Below are positions 20,921 through 30,960 of a stretch of DNA of 64,000 nucleotides, piece after piece; the first letter of the stretch is position 1; each line of letters starts with the position of its first letter. The notes below the pieces were generated by a model that was given only the letters and a program-made list of their open reading frames with translations, ran no database searches and was not told the DNA's origin. The stretch is from Hippasteria phrygiana (lineage: Eukaryota > Echinodermata > Asteroidea > Valvatida > Goniasteridae): positions 186,001 to 250,000 of the forward strand of contig JAZGUH010000731.1 of NCBI GenBank assembly GCA_037893225.1. Reading direction: 5' to 3'. The position numbers and the translations under genes are program-made.

Positions 20921-23900
20921 CTGCAAATGCACCAAGTACAACAATTATATAAATGCTATTCAATGTGTTTTCTTGAAATGATACGTAGTCTGTTCCGAGC
21001 CAATATGGCTTATCGGGCCTGTGCTTAAATGTGGTTTTCCAGGCATTAATTTGACTGAGAATATTTATATTCTTATGGACAGGATGCCAGTCCATCGTAG
21101 GTCTCTCCCCCTCATCTCTCACTAGTACCCATTTCTACTCCTGGGTGGAGAAAAGCAATTATTGTAAAGTGTCTTGCTCAGGGACACCAGTGCTATGACC
21201 AGCCAGGCCAGGGATTTGTTGACATGGCAAACAAAATTGTCCCACATGAGGGAACTTTTTTCCTATCGTGCTATCATTGGGGGCCATAATATATTTGTCT
21301 AATGCAATTTTGCTAATATTAGTGGTATTTCAAAGGGAAGTCCTGCTAACGCCTGTGCAGGCCTGGTGATTTCTGTTGTTGAGTCAATATTTTTTGAAAA
21401 TTCTGCCACGGAAGTTAGCATGTCCTTTCCCCGGCTTACAGCTTATGCTATAGAAATGGATGAAGATTCTGTGAGCTGAAAATCATGTGCTTAAATGTAG
21501 TATATACAGCATTTGCAAACATAAACTAAAAATACCAAATTATTACGAAATACCATACTAGACCAAGTAAATAGCAGTCTCAAGCACCCTGTGAAATCAT
21601 GGCACCTGGAGTGCTGTCATTTTCAAGAAATTTATATGGTTTTCCAAGGATTGTCGGGCAAAAATCTTTGGAAATAGTCTAGTTCTCCGACCTGATAATT
21701 GCTCCCTTTTTGTCTAAGGTATGGTCAGGGAACCAGACTACTAGAACATAATTTTGCTCGCTGTTTTCCCAGCATCTATGCACACTTAACTTTAAATTAA
21801 ACAGGTCAGTGTTACAGTATTTGCTAGCAAGCTATAAAATACTAACCCCCAAATTTATTTCTAAAAATTACTACCACCTTTAACAACCCTATAAATTTGG
21901 ACCCATTGAAGCTGTAGCTGCTGTGGAACTGTAAAGAAGGCAAATGTTAACTGTAAAATGTATAGAAATTAGTGGGGGAAAATGGAAAATGCCTTACCCA
22001 AAGCCTCGTTTGTCATAGTTGGTCTGTCCCTCATTGAACAGTGCTGTGCTCATTCCTTGGTTGCCCTCCTTGCCTAAGCCCTCACCGTCCACCCAGCCTC
22101 GAGCCTCCATCAACATTCTGCCGATGCCCTGGTCAAAATGGGAAAGATTCCATTACAACAGGCTTAGTTCTATGGGGTAACGAGAGCTTGGAGGAGTGAC
22201 TGAAATTTGTGAGGAGTGTCTGAAAATTTTGGAATGTGTATTTTATAATTTACACAAATTTCAAAAATAGATTCGTATTTTTCAAGTTGGGATCTCAATT
22301 GCTGCTTTATATTATTTTGTTGTAAGGGCCCCTCATTTCTATTTTTCTCCTTTGTCCCTAAACCACACCCTAATTACGGTAAATTAACCAAAATTACACA
22401 TGTCCATGTGTATAACCTGTATCTAGAATTGTAATTTCAAAATAACCTTGTCCCTTCCAAAATGAAATTCCAGACATTGAACACACTCCTGACATGCTGA
22501 AACCTACCACCTTTTGTAATGTAAATCTTTAGGAACCAAACCAATAGTTGGTCTGGTCCGGTCTGGTCCGGTCTGGTCTGGTCTGGTCCAGTCTGGTCCG
22601 GTCCATATCCTTTTCGTTTTTTGGGGGATTTTTTTTTATGGGAGGGTGTGAGGGGCGGTTGCGGGCATGCAGTGTAGTCTATTAAATGCACATCTAAAAA
22701 AATCCTAATCAGCAGAAACAGAAAAAGCCTGAGTCCCAGTCCCCCTCCCCCCATATTCACCCTTTTTTGGGGTGTAAACTCGTTGGGGAAAATCTTTTTT
22801 TAAATTGCTTGGAAAAGGTTTGGCAACCACACCCCCCCCCAGATCCGCCCCTGCATGGTGTTTGAAACATGAGTGGTCAAAGAGTAAATAAAGACCCTAC
22901 TCTTGTATGCTCCTCAAAATGTCCGATTCCTCGCTCCAGGTCCCGGTCCATCCTCTTCTCTGTCTCCTCCTGTTTCCGCTTTCTGGCCCGCCTTTTCTCT
23001 TTCTTGTCCAACTGGGTGACCTTGGATGTGGTGAAGACGCTGGTGATCTCGATCCCTTGCAACATCTTCTGTTGCTTTCTCATCTCTAAGAAATCTCGAG
23101 CATCTTTGTCACCACCATCTGGAAATGAATAAAATGGACCCATCCCTTCAAACCTGAACATGGATGCGTCTTAACCCTTGCTCTTGTTTACACTCCAACG
23201 CACTTCAATCTTTATTGCATGGTCCTCCAATAACTGTGCCATTTTTTTAATGGGGAGTCCTTGTACACTCCAAGGAATGCCAAAGGAAATTGGAGGATAA
23301 CTTGGTCATGCTGTGAGTAAACAGTGTATTACACTGATAAGCAAAGCCACATGCCATAATCCTCTGGAGTGATCGGAGGGTATGTCTAATAGGCTGTGAA
23401 GTAAAACACTCTGTACTTTTGGAACACCAGGTTGATGTTACATTTATGTAATGTTAAGTAATGTTATGTTATGTTATATAATGTTATAATAATTCAAATT
23501 GATATTTAACATTATACAAATTTACTAATAATAAATACAATGGCAATTTCCATCAAGACTTGCTGGTCAAGTGAGCAACAACAATGACCAGCAACCCCCC
23601 AAGTGCCCTCCAATGCACTCCAGTAGGAGCTTTGAAATCAATTGTCTGGTAAAGCAAAGAATCCTCCAATGCACTGCAGCTGGAGTGCATTGGCATGTAC
23701 CACTGACTTGCAATAAACAACACTCATAGAGTAAGGGTTAAATGGGGGCTGGTATGCCAAAAACGGGCAGTACGGCCAAGCATAAAAACACAAAGAATGG
23801 GCACCACACTGAATAGAGTAGTCCTATTCATCGCACTTGGAGGCACCCCCCCCCCAGGGGTCGATTTAGAAAAAAAAAATCGCATGCACTGGTGCATGTA

Positions 23901-26900
23901 GACCGAAAAAGTTACATGCACAAAATAAATTTTACATGCACAAAAAAGTGTGCACACAAGTCATAACCCAAAAGAACAATAGGTAGACATATTTGTTGTT
24001 TTTAAATATTTGTATTCCTACAAATTTTCAAATGTAGCTATTACATGTATAGTGCTGTTAAGGGTATTGTTTTGCTTTGTAAATAAAATGTGTTTTTGTA
24101 CAATTGGTATTCGATGTTTGTTTATTTCATCAGTGGTAATTAGCAATCTCTGACACGATCGCGAGAAGACGAAGGCGAAGCCGAAGTTACGTTACTACTG
24201 TAGTATCATGTTCCACGGTGTCAGAAGGCTGTTCGATATTTTGATACCGAAATATCGGCCCAAAAATATCGCGAAATTATCGTGATGACGTCACTTTTTC
24301 CTTACCGGAAGAACGGAGGAATAATTTTTCTTTTTAAATACCTGATGAAAATCACCACGTGTACAGCATCATGAGATCGGGCCCACCGGGATCGGACCCG
24401 CCGGGACTTAGCTCGGTTCCGCTAAAATTTAATATCAGGGCCGGCCATCGCCACCGAGAGATCGCGAATCGGGCCGGGGGCCGGGGCCGCGCCGGCAATC
24501 GGGGCAAGAAGGATCTGGGCCGGGTTGATGACAAGGCTTCACTTGTTGAGTAGTTGGAGTACAATACGACATTTACCTTCAGTTGGCTTCCTTGCGGCAC
24601 TAGAAAGACGAGCGTTTGTTTCTATTTCGACACTGTTGATTAGTAACAGCTGAAAATGTATACCATGGACGCCCAAATCACACGTGAGCTGTCAAAAACA
24701 TTGTCTTGCATGTCTTGTGCACAATGCATGTGCCGCACGCGTTTGTCGTTTCTCAAGACGACTTTCGCTTCGTGTTAGATGCGTGTACATGCATTGTACA
24801 CTGGGAATAAGACGGTGGCATTCAGTGCGGTTGCTTGCCGCGCCCTTGTGCAAGACTAGCAACAAAGCAACGCGCACGCGCAGATGCGCTTTTGGGGTTG
24901 GCTTTATTGATCAATTGCTCTAACCCCAGGTCGCGGGGGCCGGGTTAACGAGTCTTTTCTCAAGTCAATGTTAGCTGCGTGTACGTACATTGTACATTGG
25001 GAATAATACGGTAGCAGATCGGTTGCGATTGTTTGCACTTGACCAAGACTACAACGATGGTAATATGCAGGCACGCACACATCATGTCGATCGTTGCGTG
25101 CAATAAATCGGGTGCGCGTTGTGATACGTTGTTCAACATGGGGAATATAACAGCAGGTACGGGCTTAAAAAAGTACATGCACAGGTGCACGTTGTACCAG
25201 AGGTTTACGTGCACGGAGGAAAAAGTACATGCACCAGTGCATGCGTGCACCCGTCTAAATCGAACACTGCCCCCCCCCCCCATTTCGTGTGAACAAAAGC
25301 TTTGTTTGAAAAGGCTCATCTATTCATTACACTACCATGCAAGAACAATATAGTTGAAACATGAATGGATTGAGTACATGCAGGAATGTGCGTATAGACA
25401 ACAACTGGCCAGGCGTTTTTTTCAAACCAGCGTCCCATTTCAAAAAGTCACTTTTGAATGGGAAAAGAAAAAGAACGAAATATACTCACTTGGGTCATAA
25501 TAGGCACTCATGTCTACATCCCAGTCGTCAGCAGTTTTCTCATCAAAATCTGAAAAACAGGGAACACGAAAACCTTAGTTTCCTCTCACATTGCATTGCA
25601 TTTGGATACTCCAAAACCCACTTGCACATCTTATCAACTTGCCTACATGGTGTTTATCATGGACATCCTCTCAGTATTTCAGTGCACTACAAGTAAACAT
25701 GACAAAACCATTCCCGTGTTTGGTAAACACAAAGAGTGCAACTTAAACCGTACATGGGTCCACTAAACAAGTCATATGTCTGCTCATTCTAAAAGTTGGG
25801 GGTAAAACCTTCTAGAAGTTTTGCCTTTTGTAAATTTAAACCCTCCCTCTCTCTGTGCCAAAATGGAGCCAACTACTCTACATATCAAAACAGTGACAGG
25901 TTGAAACACACAAGCTGTTGGAGAGGAAGGGCTTAGGTTTTTTTATAGGTTAATTTATGATATTTATAACAGTAGGAGGGTTAATTTACAGAATGTCACA
26001 TATTTGTTCCAAACTGTTTGGAAAATAAAAAAGACAGTCCCCCAAATCTTACACACTTTCCAAATAATCTCCTTAAAAATAACAGTTGTCTCCCAAAAAT
26101 CACTTTAGCTACTAGAATGTCTGTCTAGAGTCGTGCAGTACATGCCAAAACCAATGTTCTGCTCCACCTCATCCACTCAAGCCTGATTCATTCAGGATTG
26201 CAATTCTGCCTTGGGCAGGGTTTCATCTACATGTAGGAGTCAAAACCTGCCTGTCCACTCCCAGCCCAATTTTGAAGACTGATGCCCATTGCAGTAATCT
26301 TAACCTCTTAATCATTTTGCTCACTATTTGGGGCAACATATGTGCATATTTTGCCAGAGTTAAGGATTAAACAATATCTTTAAAAGAGCTTCTACATTTT
26401 CTACAAGCAAAAATCGGCCCGTCTAAAACTACTTTGGCTGTCCACTGTTCTAGATTTGGGCAATCCCTTGCAGGAATCGACTCTACCCGACGACCAACAC
26501 TGGAATCGGAATCCCGAGTCCATTTCTTTGAGGAGTCGACTCCTTGAAATAGCCAACTTCTGCTTCCTTGGAGTACAAAATGTACAGGTAGATTCCAGCC
26601 ACCGCCTGACAATTCTGAAACTTGCCGACTCCAAAATAGTATTTAAATATTTCTAACTACCTGAAGACTTCATGAAGCACTTCACAGAGCCAGCTGTTTC
26701 ACCCTGGACCCCCGTTTTGGAGTTAATTCCATTTGGAATACGATTCCTGGTTGGAGTGGGAGCAGACTTCCAAAAAGTTGGAGTTGTCCGGATGCCTATA
26801 CTGTACAGGTGGATAGATGTGATACTGGCCATGGTTTATAAAACAGGAACTCTGTGACTCACCCCCTTCCTGCTTGTCCCAGTACGCAGCATCTGTGTAG

Positions 26901-29900
26901 AAGACAAGTCCACTGCTCCCTTTGTCCCATGTAACCTCCATCTCGCTCTCAAATAGTCTCTCTGTCGTCCGTTCCTGATTGGTTACGTCATTGTGCAGTG
27001 CCTCATGGCGCTCCCACTCCTCCCCCGAATCTTCATCCTGAAAGGGGGAAAGGGAAAGACAGATTTTTTTTTCTCTCTCTCTCTTTCTCTGACATTTTAG
27101 AGTGGAAAAAGAAAAGTGGCATGAATGGGATTTGAACCTGCAACCTCCAGAACACAGTAACAGTGCTCTACCAACTGAGCTGTCTTGCCCTATGTTGGTA
27201 ATCTTCCACTTTGTCAGCATCTTTGTTCAGAAGTCTTAAACATACAAATTACAATGCTGTGCAGCCACAGCTCACGTCCCACCATAACAACATAACCTGG
27301 AAATCAGCAATGTGGGGCTCACTCGATGAGTAGAGGACCCACCTTTTTAACTTGCATAATCATCAAAACAAAGGGCACAGTAAACTGACATTCTTGCATA
27401 ACCTTTGGTGTTTGTGCAGGAGCAGAGAGCAAATTACAACTATTCAATTCTAAAACATAAATTGTTGATGATGAAAATCTCAGGGATTCAAGCCACATTG
27501 AGGCTGTCAATTCATTAGATCATTTTGGTCCACTAACACTGGGACAACTGCAGCAAATTATCTTGCTCAGGGACACCACTGCAATGACAACCCGGGCTTC
27601 AGGCCATGCCTTGGAATAAACCGATGCACTGGCACTCAAAAACAGCACTAAAACAGTGCTCCGGCAAACTTTAGGCAAACAGTTTTATCACAAAGATTTT
27701 ACTATAGTATAAATCAGTCAGGAACAGCAAAATCTTGGAAAATAATCACCCATTTGTGTTCAGAATTGTATTAACACTTGGCACAACCGTTAATTTAATG
27801 ACTTTAGTCAGCAAATTTCTGTGCAATATAGGGCAACAAACTGTGTATGTTCTGTGTTAATGCTCCTGGCACAGTGTATTGTGGTCACTCATAGTGTTCA
27901 CATACATGTTCATTTCTGCTTCATATTTTACCGATTTTGGTGACATACATTTTTGTAAATCCTTAAATAACAGGTTGTGCCACATGTTTACTTCAGATGT
28001 TTGTTACCATGGAGGGTCGATTATTTTTTTCACGATTCTGCTGTTCGTGACCAATTTTGATGGGGGTAGTAAAGTCAAATCTTTCCGTTTTAACAGATAC
28101 TCACCTCTTCAGATTTTGGTGGAGAAACATTCTGTGTTTGTCTTCGTTTACATCTCGCTCTTTCTTGCTTCTCCCTCTTCCTTAACTTTTTACTCAGAGC
28201 CTGTGCAGAAGCCTTATTATATGTAACAGTCTGCCCAATCTCATGCCCACTCTGTGTCACAAGTGATCTGTCCTTCTTTTTGAGGACCTCTCCTCCGTAA
28301 TCGAAGGGCACGTTTCCGTATCTCTTGTTCGTGCGGCTCCTCGGGAAGACAATTCCCAGTTGGTTAATGATCTTGGGTGGGAGTCTGCACTCCGTGATCA
28401 GCTGACTGAAGACAGGGGTTGGTGTGCCCACATTCCCATTGGGCATGATGTCTGGTGGGTTGAGCTCGGGCAACTCTAGTACTTTGGATCTTGATATTGA
28501 TCTGCCAATGGTTACTGCTTCCAGCTGTTTTCCCCTAAGAAATTTAGAACCCGACGGCGCTTTCACTGCTGTAAATGTGGTCAATGAAAAAACAGTACAG
28601 AATATTCAAATAAGTTAAACATATAGTTACGGTTATAAGAAAAAAAAGATGATCTGGTAATTATAGTAAGAAAAAAAACATGCAGTGTCCTGCCTTTTTT
28701 CAAAACAAGTAGTGGACAGACCTTTTTCCACGTTATATTTTTCAATGGATTATGTACGCGACTGCAAAATATGCTGGGTTACACATGGCATGTGCAGCGA
28801 GAACTGCTTGACAATTAACCCTCCTATAGTTATAACTATCACAGCCTATCAACAAATCTCCCCACCAACTCTCACAGCTTGTGTGTGTTTCAACCTGTAA
28901 CTTGATAGGTTTGATATATGGTAGTTGGCTCCATTTTGGCCCTGATAATGAGAGAGGGAGGATTAAAGAGGAGGACAATGATGCTTGTATGTTAAGCCTG
29001 TTGAACTTCACTGACTGGCTGATGGAAGTTGTAATCAGGGAAGCTGGAAGTTCTATCAGCCAATCCGTGATTCTTCTTCCAACAGGTTAATGGAATCAAA
29101 TGACTCCTTTTCTGAACTCCTATGGCTCTAACCAAAAGTGGTATATGAGGATGCTGCATTTTTCACCAAAATATTGTTGAAAATTATTTTAACTAGAAAT
29201 GTAAGAATTTTAGCAAAGATTGCTTGAGGTCGCAAATGACATTTTGGAACAATAAAAACTACTTAACCAGTTCACGCCGGAATTATTTTGACATTCACTG
29301 GACCCAGGCACGGGATTTTTTTTCACGAACCTCGATGCCAGCCGGGTTGAGGCGGAATCAGGCCGTAGCGTAATCTGCAGGTAGCACACCCTGATATTTC
29401 TGGCCTCGCTCGCTTCGACTTCGAGCGGGTCACTGACACATATTTCCGGCCTCGCTCGAGTGCGTGTTTATCAGTCATCCGTTCTGAATACCGCAAAACC
29501 TTTGCATGTATACACGTCATCCGACGCGAACTGGTTAAGAAATATAAAAATAGTCCTAAACTACACTATCGCCTATGTTTTGACCAATTAGACTACCATT
29601 GTTAGTGCCAGTGTCAGTCACACTTAATCTTGAAATCTGACACTGCTGCAGCATCAAGTATCCTTCGTTGTCCACCCAGTGTTTATTCAAGTACATCTTA
29701 GTAAGCTTTTTCATTTTGGCTTTAGTCAGCCGAATGACACAGCATGTTGTTTTTTTCCTGGCATCTGCTCTGCCTTTCTCGCTGGTTTGACTCTGATTGG
29801 TCAAATGCCTTGCTTCTGCGTCCTCACTTTCTTCAGAAAGACTGTTAAAATCCACGGACTTGTCATGTTTATGAACTTGAAGTTTCACTGTCCCGCTTGT

Positions 29901-30158
29901 CGATGGGTCTGTGTCTGGTGTGACGTCACCAACATGCACAACAGCCATACTGGCGTCGTTGGACTCGGAGACTTCGCTTTGCTGCTCATTTTCTGTGTTG
30001 TTTTGCTCAGGTCGATGCCTGAAATGAAAGCAGTCAAAGCCACCGTCCTCTAGAAATTGCGAAAAGTAATTCCGCAGGTCTTTAGAATGATATTCATAGG
30101 GAATATTTGAAACGATGGCGTAGCAAAGTTTCTGCCTTTTACTACTGGGCGCCGCCAT
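20674..30158 (-). CDS. GPATCH3: GPATCH3 orthologue (G-patch domain-containing protein 3), seven coding exons
   Basis: Coding exons, 5' to 3' on the minus strand: 30158-29624, 28568-28105, 27037-26863, 25549-25490, 23118-22901, 22128-21998, 20920-20674. Splice phases agree throughout and give 609 residues, against about 525 in human. The order of recognisable blocks is that of GPATCH3: an N-terminal segment with SNIPYEYHSKDLRNYFSQF and CFHFRHRPE, LPELNPPDIMPNGNVGTP, the acidic GEEWERHEAL with QERTTE, GSSGLVFYTDA, DDWDVDMSAYYD, GGDKDARD, then the G-patch (about residues 485-535, from GIGRMLMEARGW to YYGEKL) and ISTVYDDP near the C terminus. G-patch proteins bind nucleic acid and can activate DEAH helicases; human GPATCH3 has been linked to RIG-I/VISA signalling and gene regulation (family knowledge). 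The first in-frame ATG at 30194 is possible, but 30158 (ATCATGGCG) better matches the family start. Introns carry many transposons. Confidence 0.92.
21040..21245. repeat. LINE/SINE-tail-like repeat in GPATCH3 intron 6
   Basis: Contains GGATGCCAGTCCATCGTAGG and AAAGTGTCTTGCTCAGGGAC, a tail module widespread in repeats of aquatic animals; a similar TTGCTCAGGGACACCACTGC block occurs at about 27564-27583. Confidence 0.5.
21537..21745 (+). repeat. Dispersed repeat, copy 1 of 3
   Basis: Shares ATTACGAAATACC, CTGTGAAATCATGGCACCTG and GGAAATAGTCTAGTTC blocks with copies at 51197-51350 and 56655-56905. A piece of the same family may occur near 63115-63180. It lies in GPATCH3 intron 6. Confidence 0.65.
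21998..22128 (-). CDS. GPATCH3: GPATCH3 coding exon 6 (start of the G-patch)
   Basis: Encodes GIGRMLMEARGWVDGEGLGK followed by MSTALFNEGQTNYDKRGFG, the glycine-spaced G-patch core. Acceptor TTTTGACCAG, donor TTTGG|GTAAGG (phase 2). Confidence 0.92.
22549..22604 (+). repeat. GGTCTGGTCC decamer repeat
   Basis: About six imperfect copies of a 10-base unit GTCTGGTCCG in a GPATCH3 intron. Confidence 0.75.
22901..23118 (-). CDS. GPATCH3: GPATCH3 coding exon 5
   Basis: Begins within GGDKDARDFLEMRK and continues as a very basic/acidic helix to HFEEHTR; donor AGA|GTAGGG leaves phase 0. Confidence 0.9.
23843..25277. mobile_element. ~1.43 kb inverted-repeat element in GPATCH3 intron 4
   Basis: The left end (C run, GGGGTCGATTTAGA, CATGCACTGGTGCATGTA) is mirrored by the right end (TACATGCACCAGTGCATG, TCTAAATCGA, C run). 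Inside, two partly similar blocks about 197 bases apart share ATTGTACAYTGGGAATAA (about 24793 and 24988). GC-rich 24360-24530 contains repeated GGGCC/GGGATCGG motifs. No coding function is seen. Confidence 0.5.
25490..25549 (-). CDS. GPATCH3: GPATCH3 coding exon 4 (60 bp)
   Basis: A micro-exon bounded by TTTTTCAG and CCAA|GTGAGT that encodes DFDEKTADDWDVDMSAYYDP. It is too short to stand out as a reading frame and was found by expected homology and phase (1 to 1). Confidence 0.9.
26440..26645 (-). repeat. Dispersed repeat in GPATCH3 intron 3 (related to 54130-54490)
   Basis: Read on the minus strand it contains GTTTCAGAATTGTCAGGCGG and TTTCAAGGAGTCGACTCCT, which match about 54358-54435 on the plus strand. 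It consists of a GAGTCGACTCC-rich sequence. Confidence 0.6.
26863..27037 (-). CDS. GPATCH3: GPATCH3 coding exon 3
   Basis: Acceptor CCCTTTCAG, donor GGGG|GTGAGT (phase 1). Encodes DEDSGEEWERHEALHNDV, QERTTERLFE and GSSGLVFYTDAAYW, which are among the most conserved blocks of the family. Confidence 0.93.
27118..27188 (-). repeat. tRNA-like element (SINE or tRNA pseudogene)
   Basis: On the minus strand the order is GGCAAGA, a D arm with AGCTCAGTTGGTAGAGC (A box), a 7+7 anticodon region without proper pairing, GGTTCAAATCC (B box) and TCATGCC. The outer heptamers pair at six of seven positions. The anticodon and T stems are not well paired, so a working tRNA is unlikely. It lies in GPATCH3 intron 2. 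Confidence 0.6.
27691..28086 (+). mobile_element. ~430-bp MITE, copy 2 (in GPATCH3 intron 2)
   Basis: Related to 15727-16159 along its length, with the same end motifs AAAGATTTTACT and CAAATCTTTCC. Its right end is 19 bases from the 5' splice site of GPATCH3 exon 2, inside the intron. Confidence 0.75.
28105..28568 (-). CDS. GPATCH3: GPATCH3 coding exon 2
   Basis: Acceptor CATTTACAG, donor GAAGAG|GTGAGT. Encodes LPELNPPDIMPNGNVGTP, the CRLPPKIINQLGIVFPRS block and RYGNVPFDYGGE, followed by a Lys/Arg-rich helix not expected from the human protein. A MITE ends 19 bases beyond the donor. Confidence 0.9.
29263..29538. mobile_element. TTAA-flanked MITE in GPATCH3 intron 1
   Basis: TTAA stands on both sides (29263-29266 and 29535-29538) of inverted ends CCAGTTCACGCCGG and its counterpart CCGACGCGAACTGG. 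TTAA duplication is characteristic of piggyBac and Kolobok transposons. The ~268-bp interior does not code. Confidence 0.65.
29624..30158 (-). CDS. GPATCH3: GPATCH3 coding exon 1
   Basis: Starts MAAPSSKRQ and carries the conserved NYFSQF and FRHRPE blocks, a Ser/Glu-rich variable stretch and the RTKAK/KMYLNKHWVD region. The donor is ATTAA|GTGTGA in phase 1; this donor is weaker than the others in the gene. Confidence 0.85.
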
Positions 30159-30863
30159 GATGGATATCTGTCCTTGGTCAACAACTCCAATCACTATGTG
30201 AAAAAAAAGAAATTAATACATAGTAGATATTGTACTATTTTGCCAGTTATATTGAAGATAAGATTACTTTTAATAGTGTTTATTATTTTTTTATTAAGGT
30301 AAATTGAAATCGTTTGTGGGGATTTTATATTTTTTTATTAATATTCCAAGTTTACATTTTGTAGCGGAACACGTGTGTTTGTGTTGGGGTCCCTAAATTG
30401 TTTAATTTAGCAAAACACAAGGTTTGTGGTTACTTATTTAGGTTTTAGATAATCCTAGAAAAGGGTGGAGCTGTTTTTGAAACCCTGTAAGTTGTTTTTA
30501 AAAATACATTACATGCATGCATGCTTATTTAAAGTAGGGTCTAAGACTAAGACTAAACTAAAGTAAAGTAATACTAGTTTAGTTAGGACATAACGTTACA
30601 ATACATTATCGTTAGTCCGAGCATGGAGGTATTAAAAGGACCTCCATGGTCCGAGTAACTTGGACCCTTTATCGCCTTATTTAACATTTGGACATGATCA
30701 TGTCCAAATGTAAAAAAAGGCGATAAAGGGTCCAAGTTACTCGGACTACATCATCGTGTACAAATGTATAATAAATACAGGCAAGTCATCAAGAAACACA
30801 AATATTTTGTATATATATTTAAGCTCTCAAGTTTTCCCACACTACCACAGGAACTTTTCCAAA
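30158..30863. promoter_or_regulatory. Presumed bidirectional promoter between GPATCH3 and the C19orf53 homologue
   Basis: The two start codons face away from each other about 700 bases apart, with no other gene between, so the promoters must lie here or in upstream non-coding exons. A large perfect-centre hairpin (30649-30746) occupies the part nearest the plus-strand gene. No TATA box or initiator can be singled out. Confidence 0.4.
30649..30746. repeat. 49-bp-arm hairpin with no loop
   Basis: GTCCGAGTAACTTGGACCC... runs to the centre CATGATCATG and returns as GGGTCCAAGTTACTCGGAC, with two mismatches in 49 pairs. Probably a palindromic MITE remnant. Confidence 0.85.
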
Positions 30864-30960
30864 ATGCCACAAGGCAAAAGAAAGATGAAAGTGCAAGTTC
30901 CCGGCAGGAAGAGCGCAAAGCATTCCCATCAAAAGAAGGCAGCAGGAGTAAAGAAAGGAG
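30864..30960 (+). CDS. C19orf53: C19orf53 homologue coding exon 1
   Basis: ATG in context CAAAATGCC, followed by 32 codons plus one base. The upstream ACTACCACAG could be an acceptor, in which case a 5' UTR exon lies further left. Confidence 0.85.

Noticed and set aside
27118..27188. Functional tRNA gene on the minus strand
   Set aside because: Acceptor ends pair well, but the anticodon and T stems do not, so a SINE or pseudogene is more likely.
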